A DNA stretch of 64,000 bases from an uncultured bacterium (GCA_900548385.1 URKJ01000008.1:1-64000); one strand, 5' to 3'. Numbered from the stretch's first letter, positions 40,815 through 50,387 are shown. The notes: generated by a model not told the origin, from the letters alone. Numbers and translations: made by a program.

Positions 40815-41788
40815 AATCCCCCTCCCGAATTTTTGCGGACCCTGTTCAGCCAGAGCTGAGCGAAGAGCTGAATGGCGAACGTGATGCAGAGCAGAATGAG
40901 TCCGAGTGCGAACAGGGAACTTTTGGCAAGTCCTTCCGCTTCCGCAAACTTGTTGGCGAGCACGGAGGCGATGGTGGCGCCGGATTCATAAAGCGAGGCG
41001 GTGATGGTTTCGCTGTTGCCGATGATGAAGAGTACCGCCATCGTTTCGCCGACGGCGCGGCCGAGTCCGAGAAAGACCGCACCGAGGAGTCCCTGCATTC
41101 CGTAACGCATGGTGACATCTTTTGCGACTTCCCAGGTCGTTGCGCCGATTCCGCAGGCGGATTCCTTGACGACCGGCGGGACCATGCGGAACACGTCGCG
41201 CATGATTGCGGACATGAACGGCAGAGCCATCAGCGCCAGCACGATTCCGGCGGTCAGAAAACCGAATCCGGTTATCGGGCCGTCGAACAGCGGAATGACC
41301 GCGAGATGCAGGGTATCCGAAAGAAACGGCTGCACATGATTCTGCATGAACGGAACGAAAACGAAGAGCCCCCACATGCCGTAGATGACGCTGGGGATTG
41401 CGGCGAGCAGGTCCAGCGCGCAGCCGAAGATGCGCGAGATTGCGGGCGGGGCGATCTCCACGAGAAACAGTGCGGTGAGGAACGCCGTCGGGATCGAGAT
41501 CAGCAATGCGATCACCGTAGTGATCAGCGTTCCGTAGATCGCGGGAGCCGCGCCGAATTTCATTTCCGCCGCATCCCATTCCGTGGACCAGAAGAAGCGG
41601 AGTCCGAATTCCCGGAAAGCCGGGAACGCGTACCATGCCAGCTGGAGGAAGAATGCCGCGGTCAGGAGAACGGCGAGCGCCGCTGCCGCAATGGCTGTGA
41701 TGCGGAAGATACGGTCGGGCAGGGAGGAACCCCCGCCCGGACCTTTCGGAAAGAGACCGCTTTTTCCGGTTACGGTCGCAGTATTCAT
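40811..41788 (-). CDS. pstC: Phosphate ABC transporter permease PstC
   Basis: PstC is the second permease. ATG 41788 is chosen: the frame upstream to 41899 lies in the pstS end and has no membrane pattern. The 325-residue protein has six helices, with the conserved coupling loop KESACGIGATTWEVAKDV. It starts eight bases after the pstS stop. The cytoplasmic N-terminus is rather long (about 30 residues). Confidence 0.95.
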   Translation of the reverse strand: MNTATVTGKSGLFPKGPGGGSSLPDRIFRITAIAAAALAVLLTAAFFLQLAWYAFPAFREFGLRFFWSTEWDAAEMKFGAAPAIYGTLITTVIALLISIPTAFLTALFLVEIAPPAISRIFGCALDLLAAIPSVIYGMWGLFVFVPFMQNHVQPFLSDTLHLAVIPLFDGPITGFGFLTAGIVLALMALPFMSAIMRDVFRMVPPVVKESACGIGATTWEVAKDVTMRYGMQGLLGAVFLGLGRAVGETMAVLFIIGNSETITASLYESGATIASVLANKFAEAEGLAKSSLFALGLILLCITFAIQLFAQLWLNRVRKNSGGGL

Positions 41789-41796
41789 GGATGGCC

Positions 41797-42813
41797 TCAC
41801 TTGACGGCTTTCCAGCTTTCCTGAACCAGTTTCACCACTTCCGCCGGCATCGGCACATAGTGCATGACGACAGCCTGTTTGCGTCCGTCGGTGAAACACC
41901 AGTTGAAGTAGCCGAAGAGTTTCTGCGCGGTGGCTTTGTCCATATTCTTTCTGAGTACGATGTAAGTGACTCCGGTAATCGGCCAGGTGTTGGCGCCTTT
42001 CTGGTTATTGAGCTCGACCCGGAAATTTCTGGCGCCTTTCCAGTCCGCTCCCGCCGTGGCGGCGGCGAAGGATTCTGCGGACGGTTTCACATAGTTGCCG
42101 TCTGCATTTTTCAGCAGCACCGTGGAGAGGCGTGCTTCTTTCGCATAGGCGAATTCCACATATCCGATGGAACCGCGGGTTTTGCTCACGTTGTTTGCAA
42201 CGCCGGGATTTCCTTTCGCTCCGAGCGTGCCGCGGAACCATTTGACGTCTTTCGCATTGCCCGGTCCCTTTGCCCATTTTTCCGAGACTTTGCTGAGATA
42301 ATTGGTGAAGATCCAGGTTGTTCCGGAGCCGTCGGAGCGGCGGACCACGGTGATGCGCTGGTTGGGAAGCCGGAGACCGGGATTCTGTCTGACGATCGCG
42401 GGATCGTTCCAGCGTTTGATGTCTCCGAGGAAGATTGCAGCGAGAGTCGCGCCGTCCAGTTTCAGTGTGTCGCTTGCGATTCCGGGGAGGTTGACCACCG
42501 GGACGATTCCGCCGACGAGCATCGGGAACTGAAGCAGTTCATGCTGGACGAGATCTTTTTCCTTGACGGGATCGTCGGACCCGGCAAAGTCGATGGTTCC
42601 GGATTTCAGCTGTGAGACACCCGCACCGGAGCCGATGGATTGATAGTTGAACTGATCTTTGGCGGAGTTGACTTTGTTGTACGCGTAGGTCCATGCATTG
42701 TAAACCGGACCGGGGAAGCTGGCGCCCGCACCGTTGATGGTTTCCGCGTTTACGGCGGCGCATCCGCAGAGGACGGCAGCCATGAGAGTGGTCTTTTTCA
42801 GTAAGCGAATCAT
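41797..42813 (-). CDS. pstS: Periplasmic phosphate-binding protein PstS
   Basis: PstS captures phosphate outside the inner membrane. The 338-residue protein has a signal peptide (MIRLLKKTTLMAAVLCGCAAVNA), then the INGAGASFPGPVYNAW start and the ligand-site stretches DFAGSDDPVKEKD and RRSDGSGTTWIFTNYL. It is the first gene of the operon. A cysteine pair near the signal cleavage (CGCAA) leaves a lipoprotein form possible. A candidate Pho box lies upstream. Confidence 0.96.
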   Translation of the reverse strand: MIRLLKKTTLMAAVLCGCAAVNAETINGAGASFPGPVYNAWTYAYNKVNSAKDQFNYQSIGSGAGVSQLKSGTIDFAGSDDPVKEKDLVQHELLQFPMLVGGIVPVVNLPGIASDTLKLDGATLAAIFLGDIKRWNDPAIVRQNPGLRLPNQRITVVRRSDGSGTTWIFTNYLSKVSEKWAKGPGNAKDVKWFRGTLGAKGNPGVANNVSKTRGSIGYVEFAYAKEARLSTVLLKNADGNYVKPSAESFAAATAGADWKGARNFRVELNNQKGANTWPITGVTYIVLRKNMDKATAQKLFGYFNWCFTDGRKQAVVMHYVPMPAEVVKLVQESWKAVK

Positions 42814-42840
42814 AAATCCTCCTTTTCAGGGTTGTTGCGG

Positions 42841-42874
42841 ATAAGATAACCCTGTTTTGTTAGAGGACTGTTAG
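42841..42874 (-). promoter_or_regulatory. Candidate Pho box and -10 of the pst operon
   Basis: On the minus strand CTAACA occurs twice with an 11-base period (42869-42874 and 42858-42863). This fits the direct-repeat spacing of PhoB/PhoP boxes. A TTATCT -10-like hexamer follows at about 42843-42848. It is inferred from spacing and position only. Confidence 0.4.
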
Positions 42875-43150
42875 CGGAGAATTAATTGTTGGAGAACTTG
42901 CCGGTTCCTACGGAACGGCACGTTCCCTGTTTTTGAGCGCGTTTTCATGGGTATTGTGACTGAATTCCTGCTTCAGCATTCTGAAAAAGCGTTCGGAATG
43001 CGGAGGCGGAATTTACGGATGCCGCCAATCGTCCGGCCATCAGAATCAACATAGTTCGTTGTCTGCAGTGTCCTGTGATTCACGACACTGCAGACAACCG
43101 GACGATGTTCATGGCGGACTGAAAATAATCGCCGGGGGACGACGGTGAAA
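42875..43150. other. Intergenic region with one strong hairpin
   Basis: Between the pstS promoter and the GH2-like gene no gene is visible. The only clear structure is the 14-bp hairpin listed separately. Confidence 0.6.
43059..43097 (-). terminator. 14-bp hairpin downstream of the GH2-like gene
   Basis: TTGTCTGCAGTGTC and its exact complement flank an 11-base loop, about 55 bases past the gene end. There is no T-run, so intrinsic termination is uncertain. Confidence 0.45.
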
Positions 43151-46100
43151 CTACCACTGTCTCCAGAAATTCGGGTCGAAATCCCGGATATCCCGTTTCG
43201 GACGCTTCCATAGAAGATCCACGGATGTATGCACAGTCCCTTCCGGAGTCAAGCGGACTGAATTCAAAATTCCACCGTTTCCCCGCAGGTCACGGACCCG
43301 GACGGCAATCAGATTTTCTTTTCCGAAGAGGACTTTATTCTGTGGAACTTTGTAATTCCGGGAGATTTCCCAATAATTCGGCTGTGTCTCTCCGGTATGT
43401 CCAATCAGAGAACCGTTAAACCAAACCCAGTCCAGATCGTCAATGCTGTCCGCATGGAATACAAGTTGTTTATCGCGCCACGATTCCGGAATAAAGACCC
43501 GTATCCGGTACCAGGCGTCACCGTCATAAGGCATTGCAGATTTCCTGTATTTCGGATTTTCCATGACGATTCCTTGCGCTTCCCAGTTGAGTCCCAGCTT
43601 GATTGTCCTCCATTTGGAGTCATCAGTCTCCGGAAGATGATATTTCTTTCGGATCCCCTGTTCCTCCGGGTCAACTGCAAATGCTGCCGGTTGTTCGGTC
43701 AGCTCGCCGGCAGCTGTCTGAGGGGTGAGAGCCAGTTCGTCTGCGCCTTCCACTCCGGAATTCGTCAGCAGCGTTGAAAGAATGCGTTTGACTTTGATGC
43801 GGGAGGCATATTCCTGAAACATTTCCGGAGAAAGAGTGAATGCGGCAATCGTTCCCTTGCCGGACTTTATGCTCCGGAATGCCCGGTGGTCCGGGAACAG
43901 GGGCAGTTTCAGCGCGGGATTGAAATAGAAATCGGAATTGCCGACTCCCCGCAAAAGCGGCGAACGGTCAAACGCTGCTAGGCGGCATTTCATCATTGAC
44001 GGAACAGAAAGCCCGCAGGCGGAATACTGCGCGTCGGAAGCCCCGAACAGCAGAACCGTGCCGCCGCGTTCGGTAAACGCGCGCAGATCGTCCGGCGGCA
44101 GATCCGAATCAGCAGAGACAAGTACCTCGGCTCTGTTCCAGGGAAGTTCGCTGAACCGGAATCCAAGTTGTTCCAATTCCTTCCGCATCTTCGGTGATCC
44201 GGAAAATACGGCTTTTTTCGGTGGAATTTTTTCCGGAGCGGCAGCGTAGGCGACAAGGCGCTCTGCCAGCTGAGCAGCGATCGGGTCGGAACCGTAGCGG
44301 GAATCCAGATCAAGCTGACAGAGAATCATCCGTCCTTTTCCGGAGAAATATTCGATGAGCGGAGTCCGGGAAAGATCGGCGTCACAGTCCAACAGTATCC
44401 GGAACCTTCCGCTGTACGGCTTATCCATGACAAACGTGGAAACGGTCCCCTCCTGTCCCCAGTGTATGAACCGGTTGTGATGTACTGCGGAGAGAGTTTC
44501 CGGATATGCCTCCGCGGTGTCGCTTTCTCCCCGCCAATGCAGCAGATCGGCGGGACGGATATTCCGCAGAACAGGATGTTGCGAATCTTTCAGGAAAACG
44601 TGACGTGCGCGGCGTTCCTCCAGATATTCTTTCAAAAGAGTGTCCCTGTTCTGATTCATGACGAGCAGAGTCAAGCCCCTGTCAAGACGCTGCTTCAAAT
44701 CCGGGAACATTTTCAAGAACCTTTCCGTGAAGGAATTGCAGCCGATCATCAAGACAGCCGTCTCTTTTTCGGAACCGTCGGCAATTCGATGCCGGATCCC
44801 CATTTTTCTTAACAGTGCCGCTGTTTTTCCGGATTCATCGTACAACAGGATTTCCATTTGCTGCGGAAACGGCTGCTTGCGAGGAAAGGCTGTTACTGCA
44901 AAAACGTCACGGCAGACGTTCTTTCCGCTTTGTGCCACCAGTTCCAGGGAGAGGTCTGTCCGTTCTGTGACTTCAGGGATCGTCCAATGAAACGGGAGCC
45001 GGATGTTTTCTCCCTCGGCAACAACTCCTTTCCAGGAGGCGGAAAAAAGTACGCGTTTCCCATCCGAGATCCTGTAATTTGCCGCGACCGGGGCTGGAGA
45101 CAGGCTGTGGTTGGAAAAAATAAATTGCTTGACGAGCTCCTGTCCGGAATAATAGTTATGTTCCTGTGAACTGAAACGTTCGGGACGCCCGGCAATCCAT
45201 GCGAGAAAAGGACTTTGAATCCGTTTCTGCTCGTCAAAAACTCTGTTCGTTTCGGTAAATCTTTCCGGGGTGCCAAAATCGTATTTTATGCCGGGGGCGG
45301 TCACATCGGCATAGGAAAAATCACGTTTCCGGGCGCTTCCATGGGAATAGTAGAGTTGATGTCCCTGAAACGGCCAGACTCCCGGAATATCATAGAGTCT
45401 CCAGGCGAGACCGCATCGCCGGAGCCAATAGACATGAGCGGCTTCAGCGGCCGGATTCAGCGGAGCATACGAAGAAAGGTCCGTATTTTTTTCCCGGTTT
45501 CCATTGGAAAGAGAATGCCAGTTGACATCGCTCATTTCCGGTCTGGCGGAGGTGTAGATCGGATCACCGAAATAACGCGCCGCATGTTCGTAAAATAGCT
45601 GGCGCATGTCGGTCCAGCCGTTGAAACGGTTTTTTGAAGAACTGTGAAACGATGCAAAATTGAAGACAAACGGCAAAGCGACCTCCTCCAGAAGAAGCGG
45701 CTTTTTCCGCCGTTCCGCCCAGCGCATCGGCCAATCAGCCCATTCATCCGGCTGATTGCTGAAAGTCGGATACGGGTTGCAGGAGATGACAGCTCCGGTG
45801 TTTGCTCCCATGCTCTGAATTACGATGCGTGTCGGATCAAGACGACGGAGAAATGCCTCCTCGCGCAGGGATGCGAGCATGACATCGCTCTGCCGTGGTT
45901 CCGCATCAATCGTATTCGGGTTGATCCAGTTCGGATTCCAGCAGAGCAGAGGATTAAGCATCCAGATTACCACCGACGGATGGTTGCGGAATTTTCGGAC
46001 GATTCCGGAGATCGCTTCTTCCAGATCCTTCCGGGCGCCCGCATAGCGATTACTTAAATATGCCGCAAACGGGATGCCCTGATTTGGCACACCGGGCAGG

Positions 46101-47377
46101 TATTCACCGTTGCGGACCAATGGCGGCATGACATGCCGGATCGCCGCCAGCATTCCGAGCTCGTCGCAGAGCTCCAGCGTACGGGAGTCCAGCGATTCGT
46201 ACAGGATTCCGTTGAAGTGAAGCCGTTTCAACGCAAGCAGAATGTTCCGGATATCCTCCATGGATTTCCCGTCGAACTGGAATTGCGAACTTAAAAATTT
46301 CAGATGGATTTTCTTGCCGTTCAGGACAAAATCGCTTCCCCGTATCTTCATTTCGCGGAACCCGAAGCGGGAGGAAAGTTCGTCCAGCGGTTTGCCGGAG
46401 GAATCATGCAGAGTCAAATGTAATCGGAATAATTTCGGGTTTTCCGGCGACCAGAATACCGCATTTTCCCAAATACCTGTCACAACGACCCGGCGATTCT
46501 CTCCGGGACGCAAGCTCACGGTGGAGGCGGGCAGACGGAACAGGGTTTTGTTTCCGTCTGAAACCACTCCTTTCAAACTGAAACTGCGGGTCTCCCCCGT
46601 TTTGTTGCAGAGTTCTGCCGAGGCCGTGAGTTTGCGATCCGATGTCGTCGTTGCAATATGGAGATCATCCAGGCGTATGTTTTGCGGCAGAACATTGACA
46701 AAGACATCTCCGGAAATACCGGGTCCGGGGTTCCAGTTGAACCACCAATCCGCTCCATCTCCCCGGCGGAATCCTGTATACTCCCTGTGCCGGGGATGTT
46801 CCGGTGCAAGCGGCAGGGATTTCAACGAAACGAACAGAGACAGATCGTTTTCTTTTCCGTAGATCAGCCACGGAGAGACCGGTACATGGGCATTCATGAT
46901 GAAATCGGTGACCTGGACTCCGTTGATAAACAGCCGAGCGGAGCGGCTGACGCCGGAAAACTCCAGAATGACATCTTTTCCCTTCCACGATTCCGGTACG
47001 GAGAAACTGCGCCGTATCCAACCCTGTGAATAGGCGGAACGGGTTCGTCCTGCAATTTTTCCGACTTTGTTCCGGGAAGCGTCATACATGTAGAATGCAC
47101 CGCGGGCATCCCAGCGTCCGGGGACTTTCAGATAGTTCCAAGTTCCGTTTTCTGGAGGATGAACCGGATACGGAGGCAATTTCCCTTTCGCGGCAATCAC
47201 TTTTTCTTCAGCCGATTCCTCCACCGGCTGAAACTGCCAGTAATTGTTCAGGGAGATTCTCTCCCGCTCCGTGCCGGATTCCCGATAGTGCCCGGCAAGA
47301 TCCCAATTTACCCATGCGGCGGGACGGTATCCTGCAGGAGAGAGCTTTTCCTGTTCAGAAAGCCGGATTACTTTTTT
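43151..47377 (-). CDS. GH2-like glycoside hydrolase, main part after a frameshift
   Basis: About 1,400 residues with a GH2 layout: sugar-binding jelly roll (GTWNYLKVPGRWD), immunoglobulin-like domain, TIM barrel, and a second jelly roll at the end (GLNWEAQGI, DGDAWYRIRVFIP). The barrel has RNHPSVVIWMLNP where GH2 enzymes have the acid/base pair N-E, so that Glu is missing. The nucleophile region reads KKPLLLEEVALPF. The frame is open up to 47377 without an ATG; a GTG at 47224 is the only listed start. Removing one A from an A8 tract (47372-47379) joins it to the signal-peptide gene 47355-47999. It is probably one secreted protein of about 1,600 residues. Confidence 0.8.
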   Translation of the reverse strand, partial: KKVIRLSEQEKLSPAGYRPAAWVNWDLAGHYRESGTERERISLNNYWQFQPVEESAEEKVIAAKGKLPPYPVHPPENGTWNYLKVPGRWDARGAFYMYDASRNKVGKIAGRTRSAYSQGWIRRSFSVPESWKGKDVILEFSGVSRSARLFINGVQVTDFIMNAHVPVSPWLIYGKENDLSLFVSLKSLPLAPEHPRHREYTGFRRGDGADWWFNWNPGPGISGDVFVNVLPQNIRLDDLHIATTTSDRKLTASAELCNKTGETRSFSLKGVVSDGNKTLFRLPASTVSLRPGENRRVVVTGIWENAVFWSPENPKLFRLHLTLHDSSGKPLDELSSRFGFREMKIRGSDFVLNGKKIHLKFLSSQFQFDGKSMEDIRNILLALKRLHFNGILYESLDSRTLELCDELGMLAAIRHVMPPLVRNGEYLPGVPNQGIPFAAYLSNRYAGARKDLEEAISGIVRKFRNHPSVVIWMLNPLLCWNPNWINPNTIDAEPRQSDVMLASLREEAFLRRLDPTRIVIQSMGANTGAVISCNPYPTFSNQPDEWADWPMRWAERRKKPLLLEEVALPFVFNFASFHSSSKNRFNGWTDMRQLFYEHAARYFGDPIYTSARPEMSDVNWHSLSNGNREKNTDLSSYAPLNPAAEAAHVYWLRRCGLAWRLYDIPGVWPFQGHQLYYSHGSARKRDFSYADVTAPGIKYDFGTPERFTETNRVFDEQKRIQSPFLAWIAGRPERFSSQEHNYYSGQELVKQFIFSNHSLSPAPVAANYRISDGKRVLFSASWKGVVAEGENIRLPFHWTIPEVTERTDLSLELVAQSGKNVCRDVFAVTAFPRKQPFPQQMEILLYDESGKTAALLRKMGIRHRIADGSEKETAVLMIGCNSFTERFLKMFPDLKQRLDRGLTLLVMNQNRDTLLKEYLEERRARHVFLKDSQHPVLRNIRPADLLHWRGESDTAEAYPETLSAVHHNRFIHWGQEGTVSTFVMDKPYSGRFRILLDCDADLSRTPLIEYFSGKGRMILCQLDLDSRYGSDPIAAQLAERLVAYAAAPEKIPPKKAVFSGSPKMRKELEQLGFRFSELPWNRAEVLVSADSDLPPDDLRAFTERGGTVLLFGASDAQYSACGLSVPSMMKCRLAAFDRSPLLRGVGNSDFYFNPALKLPLFPDHRAFRSIKSGKGTIAAFTLSPEMFQEYASRIKVKRILSTLLTNSGVEGADELALTPQTAAGELTEQPAAFAVDPEEQGIRKKYHLPETDDSKWRTIKLGLNWEAQGIVMENPKYRKSAMPYDGDAWYRIRVFIPESWRDKQLVFHADSIDDLDWVWFNGSLIGHTGETQPNYWEISRNYKVPQNKVLFGKENLIAVRVRDLRGNGGILNSVRLTPEGTVHTSVDLLWKRPKRDIRDFDPNFWRQW

Positions 47378-47999
47378 TTATGCGGTCCTCGGTTTTCGTC
47401 TGTTCCATCGGCATCGTATCTTTTTTGACGGGACCGGCAACGGGGTCTTTTTCCATTGCTATTTCGGCGACTTCCATGGAAAGCAGCTGCTTACCCGGTG
47501 TCGTTAAATTGGGCCCGATAGCCAGCTGGAGATTTTTGATTTTTCGCAGGTCCATGATATTCTGTTCCCCTTTTGCCGGAACAGGGGTAATCTGCACAAA
47601 CTCTTTTGCAGGGAATACTTTTTTATGCCAGGAGTCGTCCAGAACCGAAATCTGGGCGGAATCCATCCAGCGCAGTCCGTTCCAGCACCAGCTTTTCCCT
47701 GCAGTATCTGTGCAGAGTATCACAAAACGCCCGTTGGAGCCATCGCCTTTCATCGTGACTGTCAACGTATTGCTGTTGTCCCCGGCAGGGACTCTGAGAG
47801 CGTTTGCGAAGATTTGCAGGGCTCCCCCCAAATCTGAATTACAGCCGCCAAACCTGATTTGCAGAGCCTCTTTTCCTTTGACAACTTTCACATTCCCATA
47901 ATAGTTGAAATGCTCGAACTTTCCCTTTCCGATGATTACATGTTCTGCGCACAGGCCGAGCATTCCACAGAAGAATGCGATAGAAAGCAGTTTTTTCAT
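47355..47999 (-). CDS. Signal peptide and N-terminal domain of the GH2-like protein
   Basis: The 214-residue frame starts with a signal peptide (MKKLLSIAFFCGMLGLCA) after an AAAGGATC ribosome site. A carbohydrate-binding-like beta domain follows (KVVKGKEALQIRFGG onward). It ends in IKKSNPAF soon after the A8 tract. The neighbouring frame continues from the same tract into the GH2 domains, so this is most likely the 5' part of that gene. As written, it would be a small secreted protein. It lies 35 bases after the pseudopilin gene in a probable LacI-pseudopilin-GH operon. Confidence 0.8.
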   Translation of the reverse strand: MKKLLSIAFFCGMLGLCAEHVIIGKGKFEHFNYYGNVKVVKGKEALQIRFGGCNSDLGGALQIFANALRVPAGDNSNTLTVTMKGDGSNGRFVILCTDTAGKSWCWNGLRWMDSAQISVLDDSWHKKVFPAKEFVQITPVPAKGEQNIMDLRKIKNLQLAIGPNLTTPGKQLLSMEVAEIAMEKDPVAGPVKKDTMPMEQTKTEDRIKKSNPAF

Positions 48000-48034
48000 G
48001 TTGAGATCCTTTCCGTTTTTTTATTTAGTCATGT

Positions 48035-48763
48035 TCAGTAGTTATACCAATAAAAGGGACTTTTCCCCCGTGCATCCCAGTTGCCGATGCCGAAAAATGG
48101 AGGCCGGAGAGTCGCGGCATGGCCGTCCCCGAAAGCAAAATTCATTCTCCGCTCATGCCTGAAATGCCATTGATAAACACCGGAAGCGGTATGATTTTCA
48201 AAATCACTGGCAGGCATGATATTCAGAATCGAAGTATTATAGTCGAATGTGTGAGTTATTCCTTCTGCCGTAATAAAAATCTTTGTCGGAAACTTCATTT
48301 TCCCCGCCTTGTAGACAAGCGGAGCCTCATTGGGATTTCCAAATACAAAATAATTTGCCGTATAGTTCGCCTGCGTATTGTTCGGGTTGAGACTGTTCGC
48401 GGGACAGACAAAAACTTTGGAGACAGGATTTGTCAGCCTGTCTTTGTAACACTGCGTCATACCGGGAACAAGGTAGGGAGTAATCATATGAAGTCCCTGA
48501 AAACCTGTGTTATACCAACGCCCCGCATCTCCGGCAGCCTCTATACTCCAGTTGTGCACGGGCGCAACCAGCGGATAGAAGTCGTTATAATCGCCGAGAT
48601 AACTTTGAAATGCGGTTGCAAGCTGTTTCAGGTTTGATGTGCATTGGATCAAATGGGCGGATGCCCTTGCTTTCTGCAGCGCCGGCAACAGGATGCTGAT
48701 AAGGATCATGATAATTGTAACGACGACAAGGAGCTCTATGAGGGTAAAATAGTTTCTTCTCAT
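48035..48763 (-). CDS. DUF1559-like prepilin/pseudopilin-type protein
   Basis: The N-terminus MRRNYFTLIELLVVVTIIMI is a type IV prepilin signal with the peptidase site before F-T-L-I-E. The C-terminal part ends with NFAFGDGHAATLRPP, the H/DG pattern seen in the many DUF1559-type proteins of Planctomycetota and Lentisphaerota. Start ATG 48763 follows AAAGGA. Such proteins are often encoded beside glycoside hydrolases in these phyla and may help surface display or secretion; that link is inferred. Confidence 0.88.
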   Translation of the reverse strand: MRRNYFTLIELLVVVTIIMILISILLPALQKARASAHLIQCTSNLKQLATAFQSYLGDYNDFYPLVAPVHNWSIEAAGDAGRWYNTGFQGLHMITPYLVPGMTQCYKDRLTNPVSKVFVCPANSLNPNNTQANYTANYFVFGNPNEAPLVYKAGKMKFPTKIFITAEGITHTFDYNTSILNIMPASDFENHTASGVYQWHFRHERRMNFAFGDGHAATLRPPFFGIGNWDARGKSPFYWYNY

Positions 48764-48812
48764 AATATTCCTTTTCTGGTTATATGCTCGGTGCATGACG
48801 TAACGGTTTTGC

Positions 48813-49847
48813 TTATGTTTTTTTCTCATAAAATTCCTTTCCTATTGTTATATGATTTATTTTGCGTCCATCTGAAGGATGAGCCGCGATAAATTCCTGA
48901 CGGGTATAAAAACGGATATCCACTGTTTTGACAACCGGGCCCTGCGGATGCTCTGCAAGATCAATGATCGTATCGGTAAGGGTGCGGACGAATTTAGAAA
49001 AACGGTTATCAATGATTCCTGTGACATGCGGGTCGTCAATAAAGTCTTCCGGAAAATTGTAATTTGTTACGATTTTTGGATGAAGGACTGTGTTTTCCGT
49101 ATAAACCTTTTCCAACAACCTCTTGACAGTCCAACAGGATGCAATATAGAGTCCTTCCGTTTTCCGGCATGCCTCCAATGCATAGCCGGACAAAGCCTCG
49201 TTGTCATCAGCCCGGCAAGTTATGTCCGGTACAGTTATCCGGATTTTTTCTTTCTGGGCTGCTTCCTGAAAGACAGAAAGGTTCTGCCGGTCGGAATCAA
49301 TCAGGGTAATTTCCGTAATGCCGAGTGATTGAAAATGTGCCGCTATTTCATGGAAAATTGCTCTCATGTCCACCACAACCGAGCTGTAAGACGGATGTGT
49401 CCTCCGAAAAATGATCCCCGGTCGGTTGCCGATAATTCGAGCAAAATCGTCCGGATCATTGGCGATGTCTGCGGTAAGGATTACGGCGTCTACTCCTCGG
49501 TCAAGAAGAAGCTGGAGAGCCTGTTTTTCTTTCCGGCAATCCCATTCGGTCAGCGCAAGAAGAATCTGATAGTTTTGCTGACTGCTATATTTCAAAACCT
49601 GTTCCGCTAAATGATGAAAAAACGGATCGCTCAACCCGCCAAGCACCATTCCAATCGTTTTGCTGCGTCCCTGTCGTAAAACCCGGGCGGCGTGCGAGGG
49701 GCGGTATCCAGTCTCGGCCACGAGCTGGTCGATCCGCTTCCGTTTTTCGTCGGTAAGCCTGGCCCGGCGATCATGATTCAGATACATGGATACCAGAGCT
49801 TTGGAAACTCCGGCCTGTTCCGCGATATCTTTCAACGTGATCCTCAT
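48813..49847 (-). CDS. LacI-family transcriptional regulator
   Basis: The 344-residue protein has an N-terminal LacI HTH (TLKDIAEQAGVSKALVSMYLN) and a periplasmic-binding-like effector domain (KTIGMVLGGLSDPFFHHLAEQ onward). It lies 49 bases upstream of the pseudopilin gene, in the same direction, and probably controls the linked GH genes in response to a sugar. The HTH has the unusual VSMYLNHDRRARLTDEKR form instead of the VSRVLN usual in this family. Its own promoter is clear. Confidence 0.93.
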   Translation of the reverse strand: MRITLKDIAEQAGVSKALVSMYLNHDRRARLTDEKRKRIDQLVAETGYRPSHAARVLRQGRSKTIGMVLGGLSDPFFHHLAEQVLKYSSQQNYQILLALTEWDCRKEKQALQLLLDRGVDAVILTADIANDPDDFARIIGNRPGIIFRRTHPSYSSVVVDMRAIFHEIAAHFQSLGITEITLIDSDRQNLSVFQEAAQKEKIRITVPDITCRADDNEALSGYALEACRKTEGLYIASCWTVKRLLEKVYTENTVLHPKIVTNYNFPEDFIDDPHVTGIIDNRFSKFVRTLTDTIIDLAEHPQGPVVKTVDIRFYTRQEFIAAHPSDGRKINHITIGKEFYEKKT

Positions 49848-49904
49848 CTACTGCAGCTCCACTGTGTTTTTGTTGCTAAATCGGTTCAGCTGATTTCTGT
49901 CATC

Positions 49905-49933
49905 AATATAATGTATGAAACTCTTTCTGTCAA
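49905..49933 (-). promoter_or_regulatory. Promoter of the LacI gene at 48813-49847
   Basis: On the minus strand TTGACA (49928-49933) and TATATT (49905-49910) have a 17-base spacer, 57 bases before the ATG. A TGACAGAAA direct repeat is nearby. Confidence 0.65.
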
Positions 49934-50096
49934 GAGGAAAAATAAAAAATATTAAAGAAATATGGTTTTTGACGATTGTAAAAGTAAATGCAGAGAATAT
50001 CAAGCAAGGCAAAAGCATTCAGTCTTACAAATTAGCGTTTACCTTGTAAGTTCACGACCTGTGGAACTGTATCACATCGGATATCGTTAAGCGAAG

Positions 50097-50170
50097 TGGT
50101 ATCCCCGCCAAGATTCGAACTTGAACTAAATGGATCAAAACCATTTGTGCTACCGTTACACCACAGGGAT
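50097..50170 (-). tRNA. tRNA-Gln (TTG)
   Basis: A 74-nt cloverleaf with encoded CCA: acceptor ATCCCTG/CGGGGAT, anticodon stem AATGG/CCATT with loop TTTTGAT (anticodon TTG), T-arm TCAAG-TTCGAAT-CTTGG. Confidence 0.93.
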
Positions 50171-50359
50171 TTGCGGATCAGGCGTTTAATATAGCACCGT
50201 CTTTGCAAAAATCCAATCGTGTTTCAGGTTTTTTTTGTTCATTTTCAAATGACTGTTCCGGTTCTTTTTCTGTTGCAGTTCATTGCTGTTCGGCTATCGT
50301 AAAACCAGATAGAAATTTCATCTTTTATCAATTATTTATCATAAAATCTCATTTATTCC

Positions 50360-50387
50360 TTGACATTTCATGAAACGGAAGTATTCT
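50360..50387 (+). promoter_or_regulatory. Promoter with palindrome for the GH gene
   Basis: TTGACA (50360-50365) and TATTCT (50382-50387) have a 16-base spacer. The palindrome TTTCATGAAA (50366-50375) lies in the spacer and could be a LacI-type operator. No other gene lies in the 275-base gap 50171-50445. Confidence 0.6.
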
